Source of the DNA: Paraconexibacter algicola
GTDB lineage: Bacteria; Actinomycetota; Thermoleophilia; Solirubrobacterales; Solirubrobacteraceae
NCBI RefSeq assembly: GCF_003044185.1
Contig: NZ_PYYB01000001.1
Span: 1,880,978 to 1,944,977, forward strand
Direction of reading: 5' to 3'
Length of the DNA: 64,000 nucleotides
Shown one piece after another: positions 17,315 through 26,678 of this stretch (positions within the stretch are counted from its first letter, which is position 1; each line of letters begins with the position of its first letter). The translations under genes were made by a program, and so were the position numbers. A model generated the notes under the pieces. The model was not told the origin of the DNA. It worked only from the letters and a program-made list of their open reading frames with translations, and did not search any database.

Positions 17315-19647
17315 GCCGCCGCGGGCGCCCCCTGCGCGAGCATCGCGCGCAGCAGGTGCAGCGCGCCCGCCTTGTGCAGGTGGTCGTTGAGGTTGCCGCA
17401 CTTCGGCGACTGCACGCACGACGGGCAGCCGTGCTCGCACGGGCACTCGCCGATCAGGCGCTGCGCGTCGCGGGTCAGCTGCTCGAACCGCGCGAACCCC
17501 TGACGGGTGATCCCGATGCCGCCGGGGTGGCCGTCGTAGATGAAGATCGTCGGGCCCCCGGTCTGCGGGTGCGCGTTGGTCGAGAGGCCGCCGATGTCCC
17601 AGCGGTCGCACATCGCCAGCAGCGGCAGGACCGCGATCTGCGCGTGCTCGGCGGCGTGCAGCGAGCCGAGCAGGAGGTCCAGCGGCAGCGCCTCGGGCGA
17701 GGTGGTCAGCTGCCCCGGGCCGACGCCGAGCACCTCGGGGCCGAGCTCGTACCAGAGCGCCTGCGTGGTGAACGTCGTCGGCGGCAGGTCGAGCGTGTGG
17801 AGGTCGATGACCTCGTGGCTCTGGAGCTTCTTGCGCTGGTAGGCGAGCACCTGGTCGGTGACGCTGACGATCCCGAAGCTCAGGGTCACGCCGAGCACGT
17901 CGCGGCGGTCCAGCAGCTTCTCGATGTGGGTCATCGTCTCCTGCTTGGCCTGCGTGTACCAGTCCCCGTGGAACGGCTCGACGAGCGCGTGGCGGGCCCG
18001 CAGGTCGAGCTCGCGGACCTCGTAGGAGCGCGCCTGGTGCAGGTAGATCGAGCCGTCGTGGAGCGTCTTGTACGCGCGGCCGCCCTCGACGGTGCCGAGC
18101 ATCTCGCCGCTGCGGACGTCGACGACCGCGAACTGGTCGGTCGAGGAGGACCGCAACGACACGCGGCCGGCCGGGAAGTCCTCGGGGGCGCGCAGCACGT
18201 ACTGGCCGCGCCGCTGCACGAGCGTGCCCTGCGCGACGAGCTGCTCGCAGTGCGCGACGAGGTCGGGGCCGAGCACCTCGACGTCGGTGCGCGGGTCCAG
18301 CGGCCCCTCGTGCGCGGCGCAGACGAGGTGGGCGTGGTGGATCTCCTCGCTGGTGTGGTCGAGGATCGCGGCCTCCACGGGCCGGTCGAGGAACTCGTCC
18401 GGGTGGCGGCAGAAGAACTGGTCCAGGCTGTCCTCGCCCGCGACGTAGACCGCGAGCCCGCGGCCGCGGCGCCCGGCCCGGCCCCACATCTGCCGCAGCG
18501 ACGCGACGGTGCCGGGGAACTCGACGCACACGGCGGCGTCGAGCTCGCCGATGTCGATGCCGAGCTCGAGCGCGTTCGTGGTGATGACCGCCTGGGTCTC
18601 GCCGCGCATCAGCCGGCCCTCGAGCTCGCGACGCTGCTGCGGCGTGTACCCGGCCCGGTAGGGGATGACCTTGTCGGCGAGGTCGGGGTCGAGCTTGTCC
18701 TTGACCATCTTCGCGACGAGCTCGACGCCGCCGCGCGACTTCACGAAGCAGATCACGCGCGCGCCGCCCTGCACGAGCGAGACGACGACGTCGGCCGCCT
18801 CCCCGCGCGCGCTGCGCCGCGTCTGGAGCGCCTCGTCGGTGACCGGCGGGTTCCACATCGCGATCCGCCGCGCCGCGCCGGGGGAGCCGTCCTCGTCGAC
18901 GTGCTCGATCTCGGGCAGCCCGGTGAGCCGCTGCGCGAGCTCGACCGGGTTGGCGATCGTCGCGCTGGCCAGCAGGAACCGCGGCTCGGTGCCGTAGGCG
19001 CGCGCGATCCGGCGCAGCCGCCGCAGCACGTTCGCGACGTGGCTGCCGAACACGCCGCGGTACACGTGCGCCTCGTCGATCACGACGACCGCGAGGTTCG
19101 CGAAGGCGTCCGCCCACAGCCGGTGGTGGGGCAGGATCCCCATGTGCAGCATGTCCGGGTTGGTCAGCACGAGGTTCGCGCGGCGGCGGATCTCGCGCCG
19201 GTCCTCGACGCGCGTGTCGCCGTCGTAGATCGCGGGCCGCAGCTGCTTGGTGAGCCGCAGCGCGTGCAGCGCCCGCGCCTGGTCCTGCGCGAGCGCCTTC
19301 GTCGGGTAGAGGTAGAACGCGCGGGCCTTCGCGTCGCTGCACAGCACGTCGAGCGTCGGCAGGTTGAAGCACAGCGACTTGCCCGACGCCGTGCCCGTGG
19401 TGACCACGAACGGTCCGTCGGCGGCCGCCTGCAGCGCGTGCGCCTGGTGGCGGTAGAGCTCGTCGATCCCCGCGCGCGCGAGCCCGGCCAGGAGCGCCGG
19501 GTGCAGGTCGTCGGGGACCGGCTCGAGGACCGGGGCGCGCGCCCCCTCGTAGGCCTCGCGGACGAGCCGCCCGTCCTCGCCGCCGGTCCGCAGGAGCTCC
19601 GCCCACGGGTCGGCGGGCGGAGCGGGCGAGCGGGACGGCGGGGTCAC
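17284..19647 (-). CDS. MrfA/Hrq1-like DEAD/DEAH-box DNA repair helicase with C-terminal four-cysteine (DUF1998) domain
   Basis: 787 residues. Walker A 'TGTASGKS', DEAH box 'VIDEAHVY', SAT motif 'LASATIANP', motif VI 'QMWGRAGRRGR', then a DUF1998-type region with the Zn-type cluster 'CPCEHGCPSC...CGN' near the C-terminus. This architecture is that of MrfA, the Bacillus helicase acting in mitomycin-lesion repair, and of the fungal Hrq1 helicase. GTG 19647 is the start. The gene is 9 bp downstream of an ATPase/regulator gene on the same strand, so the two are probably co-transcribed. Its 3' end overlaps the convergent gene by 31 bp. Confidence 0.92.
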   Translation of the reverse strand: MTPPSRSPAPPADPWAELLRTGGEDGRLVREAYEGARAPVLEPVPDDLHPALLAGLARAGIDELYRHQAHALQAAADGPFVVTTGTASGKSLCFNLPTLDVLCSDAKARAFYLYPTKALAQDQARALHALRLTKQLRPAIYDGDTRVEDRREIRRRANLVLTNPDMLHMGILPHHRLWADAFANLAVVVIDEAHVYRGVFGSHVANVLRRLRRIARAYGTEPRFLLASATIANPVELAQRLTGLPEIEHVDEDGSPGAARRIAMWNPPVTDEALQTRRSARGEAADVVVSLVQGGARVICFVKSRGGVELVAKMVKDKLDPDLADKVIPYRAGYTPQQRRELEGRLMRGETQAVITTNALELGIDIGELDAAVCVEFPGTVASLRQMWGRAGRRGRGLAVYVAGEDSLDQFFCRHPDEFLDRPVEAAILDHTSEEIHHAHLVCAAHEGPLDPRTDVEVLGPDLVAHCEQLVAQGTLVQRRGQYVLRAPEDFPAGRVSLRSSSTDQFAVVDVRSGEMLGTVEGGRAYKTLHDGSIYLHQARSYEVRELDLRARHALVEPFHGDWYTQAKQETMTHIEKLLDRRDVLGVTLSFGIVSVTDQVLAYQRKKLQSHEVIDLHTLDLPPTTFTTQALWYELGPEVLGVGPGQLTTSPEALPLDLLLGSLHAAEHAQIAVLPLLAMCDRWDIGGLSTNAHPQTGGPTIFIYDGHPGGIGITRQGFARFEQLTRDAQRLIGECPCEHGCPSCVQSPKCGNLNDHLHKAGALHLLRAMLAQGAPAAAQPGGGPASS

Positions 19648-19656
19648 CCGTCGAAG

Positions 19657-21774
19657 TTAGCGCGCCGCGAGCACCGCGTCGGCGACGCGGTCGCAGGCCT
19701 CCCGCAGCTTGCGGAAGTACGTGGCGCGCGAGACGTTGAGGTCGAGCGCGGCGCGCTCGTGCCCGCCGTCCGGGTCGAAGTAGCCGCGCCGGATCGTCTG
19801 GGCGAGCAGACGCTCGTCGACGCTGTCCCCGAAGCCCTCGCGGACCGCGCGGTCGAGCTCGGCGCGGACGGCGGCCGCGCGCTCGGCGGGCGTCCCCAGC
19901 GCGGGCGCGAGCGGGCTGGCGGCGAGGTCCAGCGGCCGGTGGTAGCGGCGCAGCGCGAGGCGGATGTCGTCCGCGGTCACGACCGGCCGCCCGGCGTCCG
20001 CGTCCGCGGCGGGCGCCACGGGGCCGGGGACGGTCGCGGAGCCGGCGCGCACGAACCGGCGCGCGGGGGCGGGCGCGGAGACCAGGCCGTCGTCGCCCTC
20101 GTCCCCGGCGACCTCGCCGCGCGCCGCGCGCTCCCCGGCGCGGGCCGCGATCTCGGCGTGGATGACGTCGCGCAGCTGCTGCAGCACGCCGCCCTCGCCG
20201 TGCTCGAGCACGTGGCACTGGATCACCCGGCCGCCGCCGCGGCGCACGTCGAGGTGCGGCACGTGCACGGCCCCGGCGCCCTGCGCGAACGCGCGGGCCA
20301 CCGGGTTCTCCGGGTCGATCGGCAGGTAGCTGCGGCGGATGTTCGGCAGGCCGCAGCGCAGCATCGCCGCGGTGTTCATCAGCGCGATGACCGGGGAGTG
20401 CACGTTGCCCTCGCGGCCGCTCGTCAGGTCGGTCGAGTCGCGCCAGACGAGCGTCTGGTCGCTGTGGTCCTGCTCGGCGGCGTGCTCCAGCCATGGGCCG
20501 AGCAGCGGGTCGCGGCGCACGACCGGGTTGGCGGCGCGCGGCGTGGCGCTGATGCAGTAGCCGGCGAGGCGGTCGGAGGCGTCGCGGGCGATGACGACGT
20601 GCTCGGGCGCGCGCTCGATGAACGGCCGCACGTGCGAGTCCCACACGCCGGGCCCGAAGCGGTCGGCGAGCGCGTGGGCGATCGTCGTCGTGTCGCCCGC
20701 GCGCGGCCCGTCGAGCCGGTGGGTGACCGAGCCCTCCGCCCCGAAGCCCCAGCGCAGCGCCTCGGCGTCCATCAGCTCGGCGAGGTCGGTGATGCGCCGC
20801 AGGCCGTCGCTGCGGGTCAGCCCGTGGATGTGGTCGGTGATCCGCGCGCGCAGCCGGCACTCGAGCTCGGGTGCCCCGGCGCGCAGCTCGGCGCGCACGG
20901 CGCGGCGCAGCAGGTCGTGCAGGGCGATGCCGTCGCCGACCCGCTCGGAGAAGGACCGCTCGCGCAGCCAGCGCTCGGCGCGCCGCGCGTCCACGTGGGG
21001 GAGGACCTCCTCGAGCAGCTCGCGGGTGCAGACGCGGGCGATCGCGGCGACGGCGAGCACCTCGCGGTCCCCGGCGCCGATCTCGGGACCGGCGATCCGC
21101 TGCACGAGCGTGCGGGCGAGGTCGGGGCGGCCGTCGAGCGTCGGGGCCACGAGGTGCGGGGCGCGCGCGGTGCCGCCCGCAGCGTCGAGGCCGACGGCGA
21201 GCGCCAGCGGCGACCCCAGCGACCAGCGCACGAGCGTGTCGGCGGCCGCCTCGTCGGTGATGCCGTGGCGCTGCACGAGCGCGAGCGCGTCGGACTCGTC
21301 CAGGGGCCCGAGCTCCAGCGAGGTCGTGACGGACTCCCAGCCGTCCTGGAACCACTCGGGCTCCGGCGTGCGGCGACCCGCGATGACCACGAGGGAGCCC
21401 TCGGGCAGCGCGGGCAGGACGCGGCGGCGCAGGTGCGTGCCGGTCGCGGCGAGCCGCTCGTAGGTGTCGAGCAGCACGACCGGACGCTCGGCGCCGCTGA
21501 CGCCGTCCAGGGCGGCGTCGAGCTCACCGGGCACCGGGGCGATGTCGCGGCCCTCGACGCGGTGGACCGGCCGGCCGGACGCGGCGGCGCGGCGGCCGAT
21601 CTCGCGCAGGAGGGTCGACTTGCCGATCCCGGAGGGACCGTGCACGAGGACGACGGACGCGGGCGCGTCGGCGTCGTCCAGCAGAGCGGCGAGGCGGGAG
21701 AGCTCCGTCTCGCGGCCGACGAAGCGCTGGGCGTCGCGGCGGGCCAGTCGCTGGCCGAGCGTGGTGGTGGTCAT
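19657..21774 (-). CDS. STAND-type P-loop ATPase with C-terminal helix-turn-helix-like region
   Basis: 705 residues. N-terminal P-loop 'GPSGIGKST' (46-53) after 'FVGRETELSRLAALL', Walker B 'PVVLLDTYERL' (~98-108), then a helical NB-ARC-like region (to ~310) and a mixed middle domain that includes 'ALRWGF' and an acyltransferase/GAF-like stretch (~320-540). The last ~60 residues contain 'ALDLNVSRATYFRKLREACDRV', which reads as a helix-turn-helix. These proteins act as signal-dependent transcription regulators or NTPase switches. It is upstream of and nearly contiguous with the MrfA-like helicase and diverges from a HAD phosphatase gene. A link to DNA-damage response is inferred only from that pairing. 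Confidence 0.8.
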   Translation of the reverse strand: MTTTTLGQRLARRDAQRFVGRETELSRLAALLDDADAPASVVLVHGPSGIGKSTLLREIGRRAAASGRPVHRVEGRDIAPVPGELDAALDGVSGAERPVVLLDTYERLAATGTHLRRRVLPALPEGSLVVIAGRRTPEPEWFQDGWESVTTSLELGPLDESDALALVQRHGITDEAAADTLVRWSLGSPLALAVGLDAAGGTARAPHLVAPTLDGRPDLARTLVQRIAGPEIGAGDREVLAVAAIARVCTRELLEEVLPHVDARRAERWLRERSFSERVGDGIALHDLLRRAVRAELRAGAPELECRLRARITDHIHGLTRSDGLRRITDLAELMDAEALRWGFGAEGSVTHRLDGPRAGDTTTIAHALADRFGPGVWDSHVRPFIERAPEHVVIARDASDRLAGYCISATPRAANPVVRRDPLLGPWLEHAAEQDHSDQTLVWRDSTDLTSGREGNVHSPVIALMNTAAMLRCGLPNIRRSYLPIDPENPVARAFAQGAGAVHVPHLDVRRGGGRVIQCHVLEHGEGGVLQQLRDVIHAEIAARAGERAARGEVAGDEGDDGLVSAPAPARRFVRAGSATVPGPVAPAADADAGRPVVTADDIRLALRRYHRPLDLAASPLAPALGTPAERAAAVRAELDRAVREGFGDSVDERLLAQTIRRGYFDPDGGHERAALDLNVSRATYFRKLREACDRVADAVLAAR

Positions 21775-21867
21775 CGCGCCTTCAACGGGCCTTCCACCCG
21801 GTGCTTACGCGGGCCAGCGAAAAAGTTCTGGTGGACGTCCGGTCCCTGCATGCGATCCCCGTGTGCA

Positions 21868-21873
21868 TAGGCT
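21868..21873 (+). promoter_or_regulatory. -10 promoter element TAGGCT
   Basis: TAGGCT ends 7 nt before the ATG at 21881, leaving essentially no 5' leader; no Shine-Dalgarno sequence is present. Confidence 0.4.
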
Positions 21874-21880
21874 TCACGCC

Positions 21881-22708
21881 ATGCTCGATGCCGTCTACGT
21901 CGACCTCGACGGAACGCTCCTGGGGCCCGGTGGGGCCCTGTTCCGCGACGCCGAAGGCGGATTCTCCCCCCTCGCGGGGCGTGTTGTCGAGGCCTGCGTG
22001 CGGTCGGGCGCCGAACTGGTGGTCATGACGGGCCGCCGCAAGGCGCAGGCGATGGAGGACGCGCGGCTGCTCGGGCAGACCTCCTACGTGTTCGAGGCGG
22101 GCGCGTGCGTCGTCCTGGACGGCGAGGAGCACTGGATGACCGCGCCGCTGCTGCCACGGCCCGGGGCGCGCGGCTCGATCCACGACCAGATCGAGGACGC
22201 GGGCGCCGCGCAGCTGCTGCTGGACACCTATCCGGGACGCCTGGAGTACCACGACCCGTGGCACGTCGGCCGCGAGGTCTCGCACCTGTTCCGGGGGCTC
22301 GTCGACGCGCAGGAGGCGACCGCGCTGCTGGCCGAGCACGGCCACGACGGGCTGCGGCTGCTCGACAACGGCGGCGTGCACCGGCGCTCGGAGGCGCTCG
22401 CCGGACTCGAGCAGGTCCGCGCCTACCACCTGGTCCCGAAGGGGGCCTCGAAGGCGGCGGCGGTCGCGTTCCACGCGCGGGCGCGCGGCCACGACCCGGC
22501 GCGCTGCATCGCGGTCGGGGACTCGCGCGAGGACCTGCAGTGCGCGCGGTCGGTCGGGACGTTCTGGCTCGTCGCCAACGGCCTGGCGAAGGATCCATCG
22601 ATCCGCGAGGCGCTCGCCGCACAGCCCAACGCGCGCGTGGCCGAGGGGGCGCACGCCGCCGGGGTGTACGAGGCGGTCGTCGAGACGCTGGCGACGCGCG
22701 GCGGCTGA
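21881..22708 (+). CDS. HAD-superfamily (IIB/Cof-type) phosphatase
   Basis: 275 residues. Motif I DxDGT at D8-L-D10-G-T, motif II in 'VVMTGRRK', and motif III/IV 'KGASKAAAVAFHA' and 'VGDSREDL', with a large inserted cap between motifs II and III (C2 type). The layout is that of Cof-like and mannosyl-3-phosphoglycerate/sucrose-phosphate phosphatases; the substrate is uncertain. The leaderless-type promoter and ATG 21881 agree with motif I lying next to the N-terminus. It converges with a small membrane-protein gene 8 bp downstream. Confidence 0.85.
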   Translation: MLDAVYVDLDGTLLGPGGALFRDAEGGFSPLAGRVVEACVRSGAELVVMTGRRKAQAMEDARLLGQTSYVFEAGACVVLDGEEHWMTAPLLPRPGARGSIHDQIEDAGAAQLLLDTYPGRLEYHDPWHVGREVSHLFRGLVDAQEATALLAEHGHDGLRLLDNGGVHRRSEALAGLEQVRAYHLVPKGASKAAAVAFHARARGHDPARCIAVGDSREDLQCARSVGTFWLVANGLAKDPSIREALAAQPNARVAEGAHAAGVYEAVVETLATRGG

Positions 22709-22716
22709 CGGCGCGC

Positions 22717-22902
22717 TCAGCGCCGGCGCAGGGTACGTCGCAGGACCTTCAGGCCGAGCAGCACGAGCACGGCGGCGAGCGCGAGCAGCCCCGCGGCGGC
22801 GAGGTCGCCGCCCAGCGGGTCGTCCCGGCCGATCGCCACGCCCACGAGCAGCAGCACGGGCGCGAGCAGCAGCAGCAGCGCGACGAGCAGCGACGACAGC
22901 AC
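22717..22902 (-). CDS. Small two-helix membrane protein
   Basis: 61 residues from GTG 22902: two hydrophobic helices ('LLVALLLLLAPVLLLVGVAIG' region and 'LAAAGLLALAAVLVLLGLKVL') and a basic tail RRTLRRR. It lies 32 bp after gpsA on the same strand and may be the last gene of that operon. Function unknown. Confidence 0.6.
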   Translation of the reverse strand: MLSSLLVALLLLLAPVLLLVGVAIGRDDPLGGDLAAAGLLALAAVLVLLGLKVLRRTLRRR

Positions 22903-22934
22903 CGGTCCGCCTCAGCCCGCGCGTCGGTGCGTGG

Positions 22935-24080
22935 TCACTCGGGGTCCCCGGCGCGGCGGGCGGCGCGGCGCGCGCGCCGGTCCTCCCAGCGGGTGCGCAT
23001 CCGCGCCCGGAAGGTCTCGCCCTCGCCGCGCGGACGCGGGCGCCAGCGGGCGGGGGACGGCGGCACGGTGGTGCGCACGAGCGCGACCCAGCCGTCGAGC
23101 GGCAGCTCCCCGGCGATGAGGTCGGCGAGACCCCGGGTGACCGGCGCGTCGACCCCGGACCGCTCGAGCGCGCGGGCGAGCAGCGGCACGGACTCCAGCG
23201 CCTCGACCGCCTGCCCGATCCGCCCGGGGATCTCGGCGGTCGGCACGCCCTCGCCGAGCAGCTCGCCCGCGCGACGGTTGCGCGACTGGGGCGCGAGCGC
23301 CGTCGCGACGAGGTCCCCGGTGCCGGCGAGCCCGATCATCGACTCGGGCCGGGCGCCCTGCGCCTCGGCGAACCGCCAGACCTCGGCGAAGATGTGGCCG
23401 GCCGCGGCACCGGCGGCGTTCAGGCCCTGGCGCTCGGTCGCCCCGGCGGCGAGCGCGGCCGCGTTCTTCGCGGCGCCCGCGAGCTCGACGCCGACCGGGT
23501 CGTTGGAGGACTCGCAGACGACCCCGGCGCGGATGAAGACGCTGCTGATCGTCGTCGCGAGCTCCTCGTCGGTGGAGGCGACGACGAGCCCGGCGCCCTC
23601 GCTGACCATCTCGCGCGCGTGCGCCGGACCCCCGACGCAGGCGACGCGGTCGGCGCCGAAGGCGCGGGTCAGCAGGATCGTGGGCGCGATGCCCTCCGGC
23701 GGCACGAGGCCCTTGGCGAGCGAGATGATCGACGCGCGCGGCGACAGGCCCGTCCCCTCGAGCGTGGCGATGACGTCCTCGAGGCCCCGCGAGGGCACGC
23801 CGAGGAACACGAGCTCGGCCTTCGCGAGCCCGTCGCCGACGTGACCGATCCGCAGCTCCTTGGGGAACTCGACCCCCGACAGGTACGCCTCGTTCTGCCG
23901 GTCGGCCTGCAGCCGCTCGGCCTGCTCGGGGGTGCGCGCCTGCAGCGTGGTGCGGAAGCCGCCGCGCGCGAGCAGCACCGCCACGGCGGTGCCGAACGAG
24001 CCCGCGCCGACGACCGTGGCGCGGCGGCCGAGCGGGGTGGGAAGGCGGGCGGGGAGCTGGGGGCGGGGACGGTCGGCCAC
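22935..24080 (-). CDS. gpsA: NAD(P)-dependent glycerol-3-phosphate dehydrogenase
   Basis: 381 residues. Reduces dihydroxyacetone phosphate to sn-glycerol 3-phosphate for phospholipid synthesis, in the cytosol. Rossmann motif 'VVGAGSFGTA' (~23-32), 'GGPAHAREM' matching the family's 'GPSFAxE' segment, catalytic-lysine segment 'ELAGAAKNAAALAAG', and 'GLAGTGDLVAT' matching 'GLAGxGDLxLT'. A ~45-residue Arg-rich C-terminal tail ('RPRPRGEGETFRARMRTRWE') is an extension beyond the usual ~335 residues. GTG 24080 is the start. It is on the same strand as glycerate kinase (87-bp gap). Confidence 0.92.
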   Translation of the reverse strand: MADRPRPQLPARLPTPLGRRATVVGAGSFGTAVAVLLARGGFRTTLQARTPEQAERLQADRQNEAYLSGVEFPKELRIGHVGDGLAKAELVFLGVPSRGLEDVIATLEGTGLSPRASIISLAKGLVPPEGIAPTILLTRAFGADRVACVGGPAHAREMVSEGAGLVVASTDEELATTISSVFIRAGVVCESSNDPVGVELAGAAKNAAALAAGATERQGLNAAGAAAGHIFAEVWRFAEAQGARPESMIGLAGTGDLVATALAPQSRNRRAGELLGEGVPTAEIPGRIGQAVEALESVPLLARALERSGVDAPVTRGLADLIAGELPLDGWVALVRTTVPPSPARWRPRPRGEGETFRARMRTRWEDRRARRAARRAGDPE

Positions 24081-24167
24081 GGTGCGCGGGACGGCGGAGG
24101 GGTCGGGGAGGGTACCCGGCGGGCGGCCCGCGGTTGCGCGGCGCGGCGCGCCCGCCCGGAAGACCGC

Positions 24168-25190
24168 TCAGAGGTGCTGCGCGATCCGCTCGCCCGCCGC
24201 CTCGATCTCCGGCAGCGTGGTCGCCTCCGCGATCACCTGGAGGTCGAGGATCCGGACCTCGAACGGGTCGACCGCGGCCTGCCCGACGACCGCGTGCGCG
24301 GGCACGCCCGCCTGGCGCGCGCGGATCGCGAGCTCGCCCGCGATCTTGCCCTCGAGGCTCGTGCGGTCCAGGCGGCCCTCGCCGACCACGACCGCGCGGG
24401 CGGCCCGCATGCGCGCGTCCGCGTCGAGCGCGTCGAGCACGAACGCGGCGCCCGGCTCGAGCGTCGCGCCGTACGCGCCGTGCAGCCCGCCCGCCAGGCC
24501 GCCGGCGGCGCCACCGCCGCGCACCCCGAACGGGGATCGCGGCAGGGTGCGCCCGAACGCCGCGTTGCGGGCGGCGAGCCGCGCGACCGTCGCCGCGTCG
24601 GCGCCCTTCTGCGGGCCGAACACGTCGGCGGCGCGCTCGAACGGGATCCGTACGTCGCACAGCACGACGAGCGCCGCGCCGCGCAGGCCGCCGCGCTCCT
24701 CGATCGCCGCGATCGCCCCGGCCCCGCCGTCGGTGGTGGCGCTGCCCCCGGCGCACACGAGCACGACCGCCGCGCCGGCGTCGACGGCGGCGGCGATCAG
24801 CTCCCCGGTGCCGCGGGTCGACGCCTCCCAGGCGGTCGCGGGCCCGCGCTCGTGCTCGGCGACGTGCGCCCAGCCCGACGCGGCGGCGACCTCGACGATC
24901 GCGGTCCCGCCGTCCTCGATCAGCGCGAACCCGGCGGGGACGGGGCGGCCGAGCGGGTCGGTGACCGTGGCCCCGCCGGTCTCGCCGCCGAGCGCGGCCA
25001 GCAGCACGCCCATGGTGCCCTCGCCGCCGTCGGCGAGCGGGCACAGGTCGGGGGGCGGCCAGACGCCGGCGCGTTCGAGGCCGCGGCCGATCGCCGCGGC
25101 GACCTGCGGGGCGGTGAAGGTCCCCTTGAAGCTGTCGGGCGCGACGAGGACCGGCCGGCCCCACGGGTCCGCGCGCGCGGGACCGCTCAC
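24168..25190 (-). CDS. Glycerate kinase (GarK/GlxK family)
   Basis: 340 residues. Phosphorylates glycerate to 2-phosphoglycerate (usual for this family). Signatures: 'VLVAPDSFKGTF' near the N-terminus, 'PLADGGEGTM', 'GGSATTDGGAG', 'GAAGGLAGGLHG', and 'VVVGEGRLDRTSLEGK'. GTG 25190 forms a GTGA overlap with the ligase stop, giving an N-terminal extension of ~12 residues before 'VLVAPDS' compared with the family norm. The sequence is slightly shorter than typical members (~370-380). Role in this operon is unclear. Confidence 0.9.
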   Translation of the reverse strand: MSGPARADPWGRPVLVAPDSFKGTFTAPQVAAAIGRGLERAGVWPPPDLCPLADGGEGTMGVLLAALGGETGGATVTDPLGRPVPAGFALIEDGGTAIVEVAAASGWAHVAEHERGPATAWEASTRGTGELIAAAVDAGAAVVLVCAGGSATTDGGAGAIAAIEERGGLRGAALVVLCDVRIPFERAADVFGPQKGADAATVARLAARNAAFGRTLPRSPFGVRGGGAAGGLAGGLHGAYGATLEPGAAFVLDALDADARMRAARAVVVGEGRLDRTSLEGKIAGELAIRARQAGVPAHAVVGQAAVDPFEVRILDLQVIAEATTLPEIEAAGERIAQHL

Positions 25191-26167
25191 CCCTGGAGCT
25201 GGTCCGCGAGGCACTCCTCGGGACGCTTGTCGTCGCGCCAGCGCTGCACCTTCGTGCCGTGGCGGATGCGCCCGTCGGAGGCGTGGTCGTAGCTGATCTC
25301 GACGACGAGCTCGGGCCGCAGCGCGACCCACTCGAGCTCCTCGTCGGGCTTCCAGCGGGACGGGTCGCCGCTGCCGCGCTCCCCGGTCTCGTACGGGCGC
25401 AGCCGGTCGACGAGCTCGCGCTTCTCCTTGGCGCTGAAGCCGGAGGAGTGCCCGATCACGCGCAGCGTCCCGCCGGGCTCGTCGTAGACGCCGAGGATGA
25501 TCGAGCCGACCGTCCCGGCCGCCTTGCCGGGGCGCCAGCCGAGGACGACGGCGTCGAGCGTGCGGACGCGCTTGATCTTCACGAAGCCCGTGCGCTTGCC
25601 GGGCTCGTACGGCGCGTCGAGCTCCTTCGCGATCGCACCCTCGCCGTGGTAGAGCCACTTCTCGGCGTCCGCGGCGGCGTACTCGATCGGCGTGACGCTG
25701 AACGGGTGCCCGGCGGATGCCGGGTCGTGCTCGGCCGCCCACGCCTCGAGCCGCCGGCGTCGCTCCCCGAACCCGAGCTCCAGCAACGACTCGTCCCCGT
25801 CGGCGAGCAGGTCGAACGCGACGTACCGCGCCGGCGTCTTCTCCGCGAGCATCGCCACGCGCGAGGCGGCGGGGTGGATGCGCTGGGAGAGCGTGTCGAA
25901 GGTCTGCACGCCCTCCTCGTCGGAGTCGATGACGATCTCCCCGTCGAGCACGGCGCGCACGCCGGCGGGGAACGTCACCTCGGGGAAATAGCGCGCCATC
26001 GGCTTGCCGCCGCGCGACTGCAGGTACGCGTCGCCGCTGCCGTCGAGGAACACGAGCATCCGGAAGCCGTCCCACTTGGGCTCGTAGGCCCAGCCCTCCT
26101 CGTCGGGCAGGCCCTTGCGGGGCCGGGCGAGCTGCGGGGGGACGGGCGGCTGCAGCGGGAGGCTCAC
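25187..26167 (-). CDS. ATP-dependent DNA ligase (LigC/LigD-ligase-domain type)
   Basis: 326 residues. Adenylation motif I 'EPKWDGFR' with nucleophile K31, motif III 'VLDGEIVI' (E77), motif IV 'EGAIAK', motif V 'GFVKIKR', followed by an OB-fold domain ('VVLGWRPGKAAGTVGSIILGVYDE', 'VEISYDHASDG'). The size and domain set match stand-alone actinobacterial LigC, involved in repair and back-up end joining. No Ku, polymerase or nuclease domain is adjacent. GTG 26167 is selected because the earlier in-frame ATG (26224) would overlap the upstream thioesterase gene. The thioesterase ends 10 bp before it. Confidence 0.9.
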   Translation of the reverse strand: MSLPLQPPVPPQLARPRKGLPDEEGWAYEPKWDGFRMLVFLDGSGDAYLQSRGGKPMARYFPEVTFPAGVRAVLDGEIVIDSDEEGVQTFDTLSQRIHPAASRVAMLAEKTPARYVAFDLLADGDESLLELGFGERRRRLEAWAAEHDPASAGHPFSVTPIEYAAADAEKWLYHGEGAIAKELDAPYEPGKRTGFVKIKRVRTLDAVVLGWRPGKAAGTVGSIILGVYDEPGGTLRVIGHSSGFSAKEKRELVDRLRPYETGERGSGDPSRWKPDEELEWVALRPELVVEISYDHASDGRIRHGTKVQRWRDDKRPEECLADQLQG

Positions 26168-26177
26168 CCGCGGGAAC

Positions 26178-26678
26178 CTACCCCCGCGGCTCGACGACCA
26201 GACAGGTCGTGCTCGCGTGCGCAACGAGCTTGCCGCTGTCGGCGAGCGTCAGCCGGCCCTCCGCGGTCGCGACGCGGGACCCGCGGTGCACGACGGTGCC
26301 CTCGGCGAGCAGGTCGCCCGCGTCATGGGGGACGGCGCGCACGTAGTTGACCTTCAGCTCGAGCGTCGTGTACGCCACGCCGACCGGCAGCGTGGTGTGG
26401 ACGGCGCAGCCGACGGCGGAGTCCAGGAGCGTGGCGATCGCCCCGCCGTGCACGCTGCCGAGCGGGTTGAGCATCCACGGTGCGGCGGTGGCGCGGAAGA
26501 CGATGCGGCCCTCCTCGACGGCGTCGATGCCGAAGTCCATCGAGGCGCCGATCGGCGGGCGCGGCAGCTCGCCGCGGGCGACGGCCCGCCAGATCTCCAG
26601 GCCGCTGAGGTGGGCGGCGGCGAGCCAGACGGGGCTCGGGTCCTCCCAGGTGAAGGTGTGGGTGCCGGCGGTGGTCAT
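26178..26678 (-). CDS. PaaI-type hotdog-fold thioesterase
   Basis: 166 residues. Hotdog signature 'NPLGSVHGGAIATLLDSAVGCAV' (key residues N, H, G-G and D) followed by 'LELKVNYVRAV' and 'VVHRGSRVATAEGRLT'. Members hydrolyse acyl- or aryl-CoA thioesters in the cytosol. ATG 26678 overlaps the MFS transporter stop by ATGA, so the two are co-translated. Its association with an exporter suggests processing of a CoA-linked or small aromatic compound (inference). Confidence 0.9.
   Translation of the reverse strand: MTTAGTHTFTWEDPSPVWLAAAHLSGLEIWRAVARGELPRPPIGASMDFGIDAVEEGRIVFRATAAPWMLNPLGSVHGGAIATLLDSAVGCAVHTTLPVGVAYTTLELKVNYVRAVPHDAGDLLAEGTVVHRGSRVATAEGRLTLADSGKLVAHASTTCLVVEPRG

Noticed and set aside
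16897-21870. A 1657-codon open frame on the plus strand across the helicase and ATPase genes
   Set aside because: It is antisense to two genes with intact family motifs. Its translation is Arg/Ala/Val-rich low-complexity sequence without any domain, as expected for shadow frames in very G+C-rich DNA.
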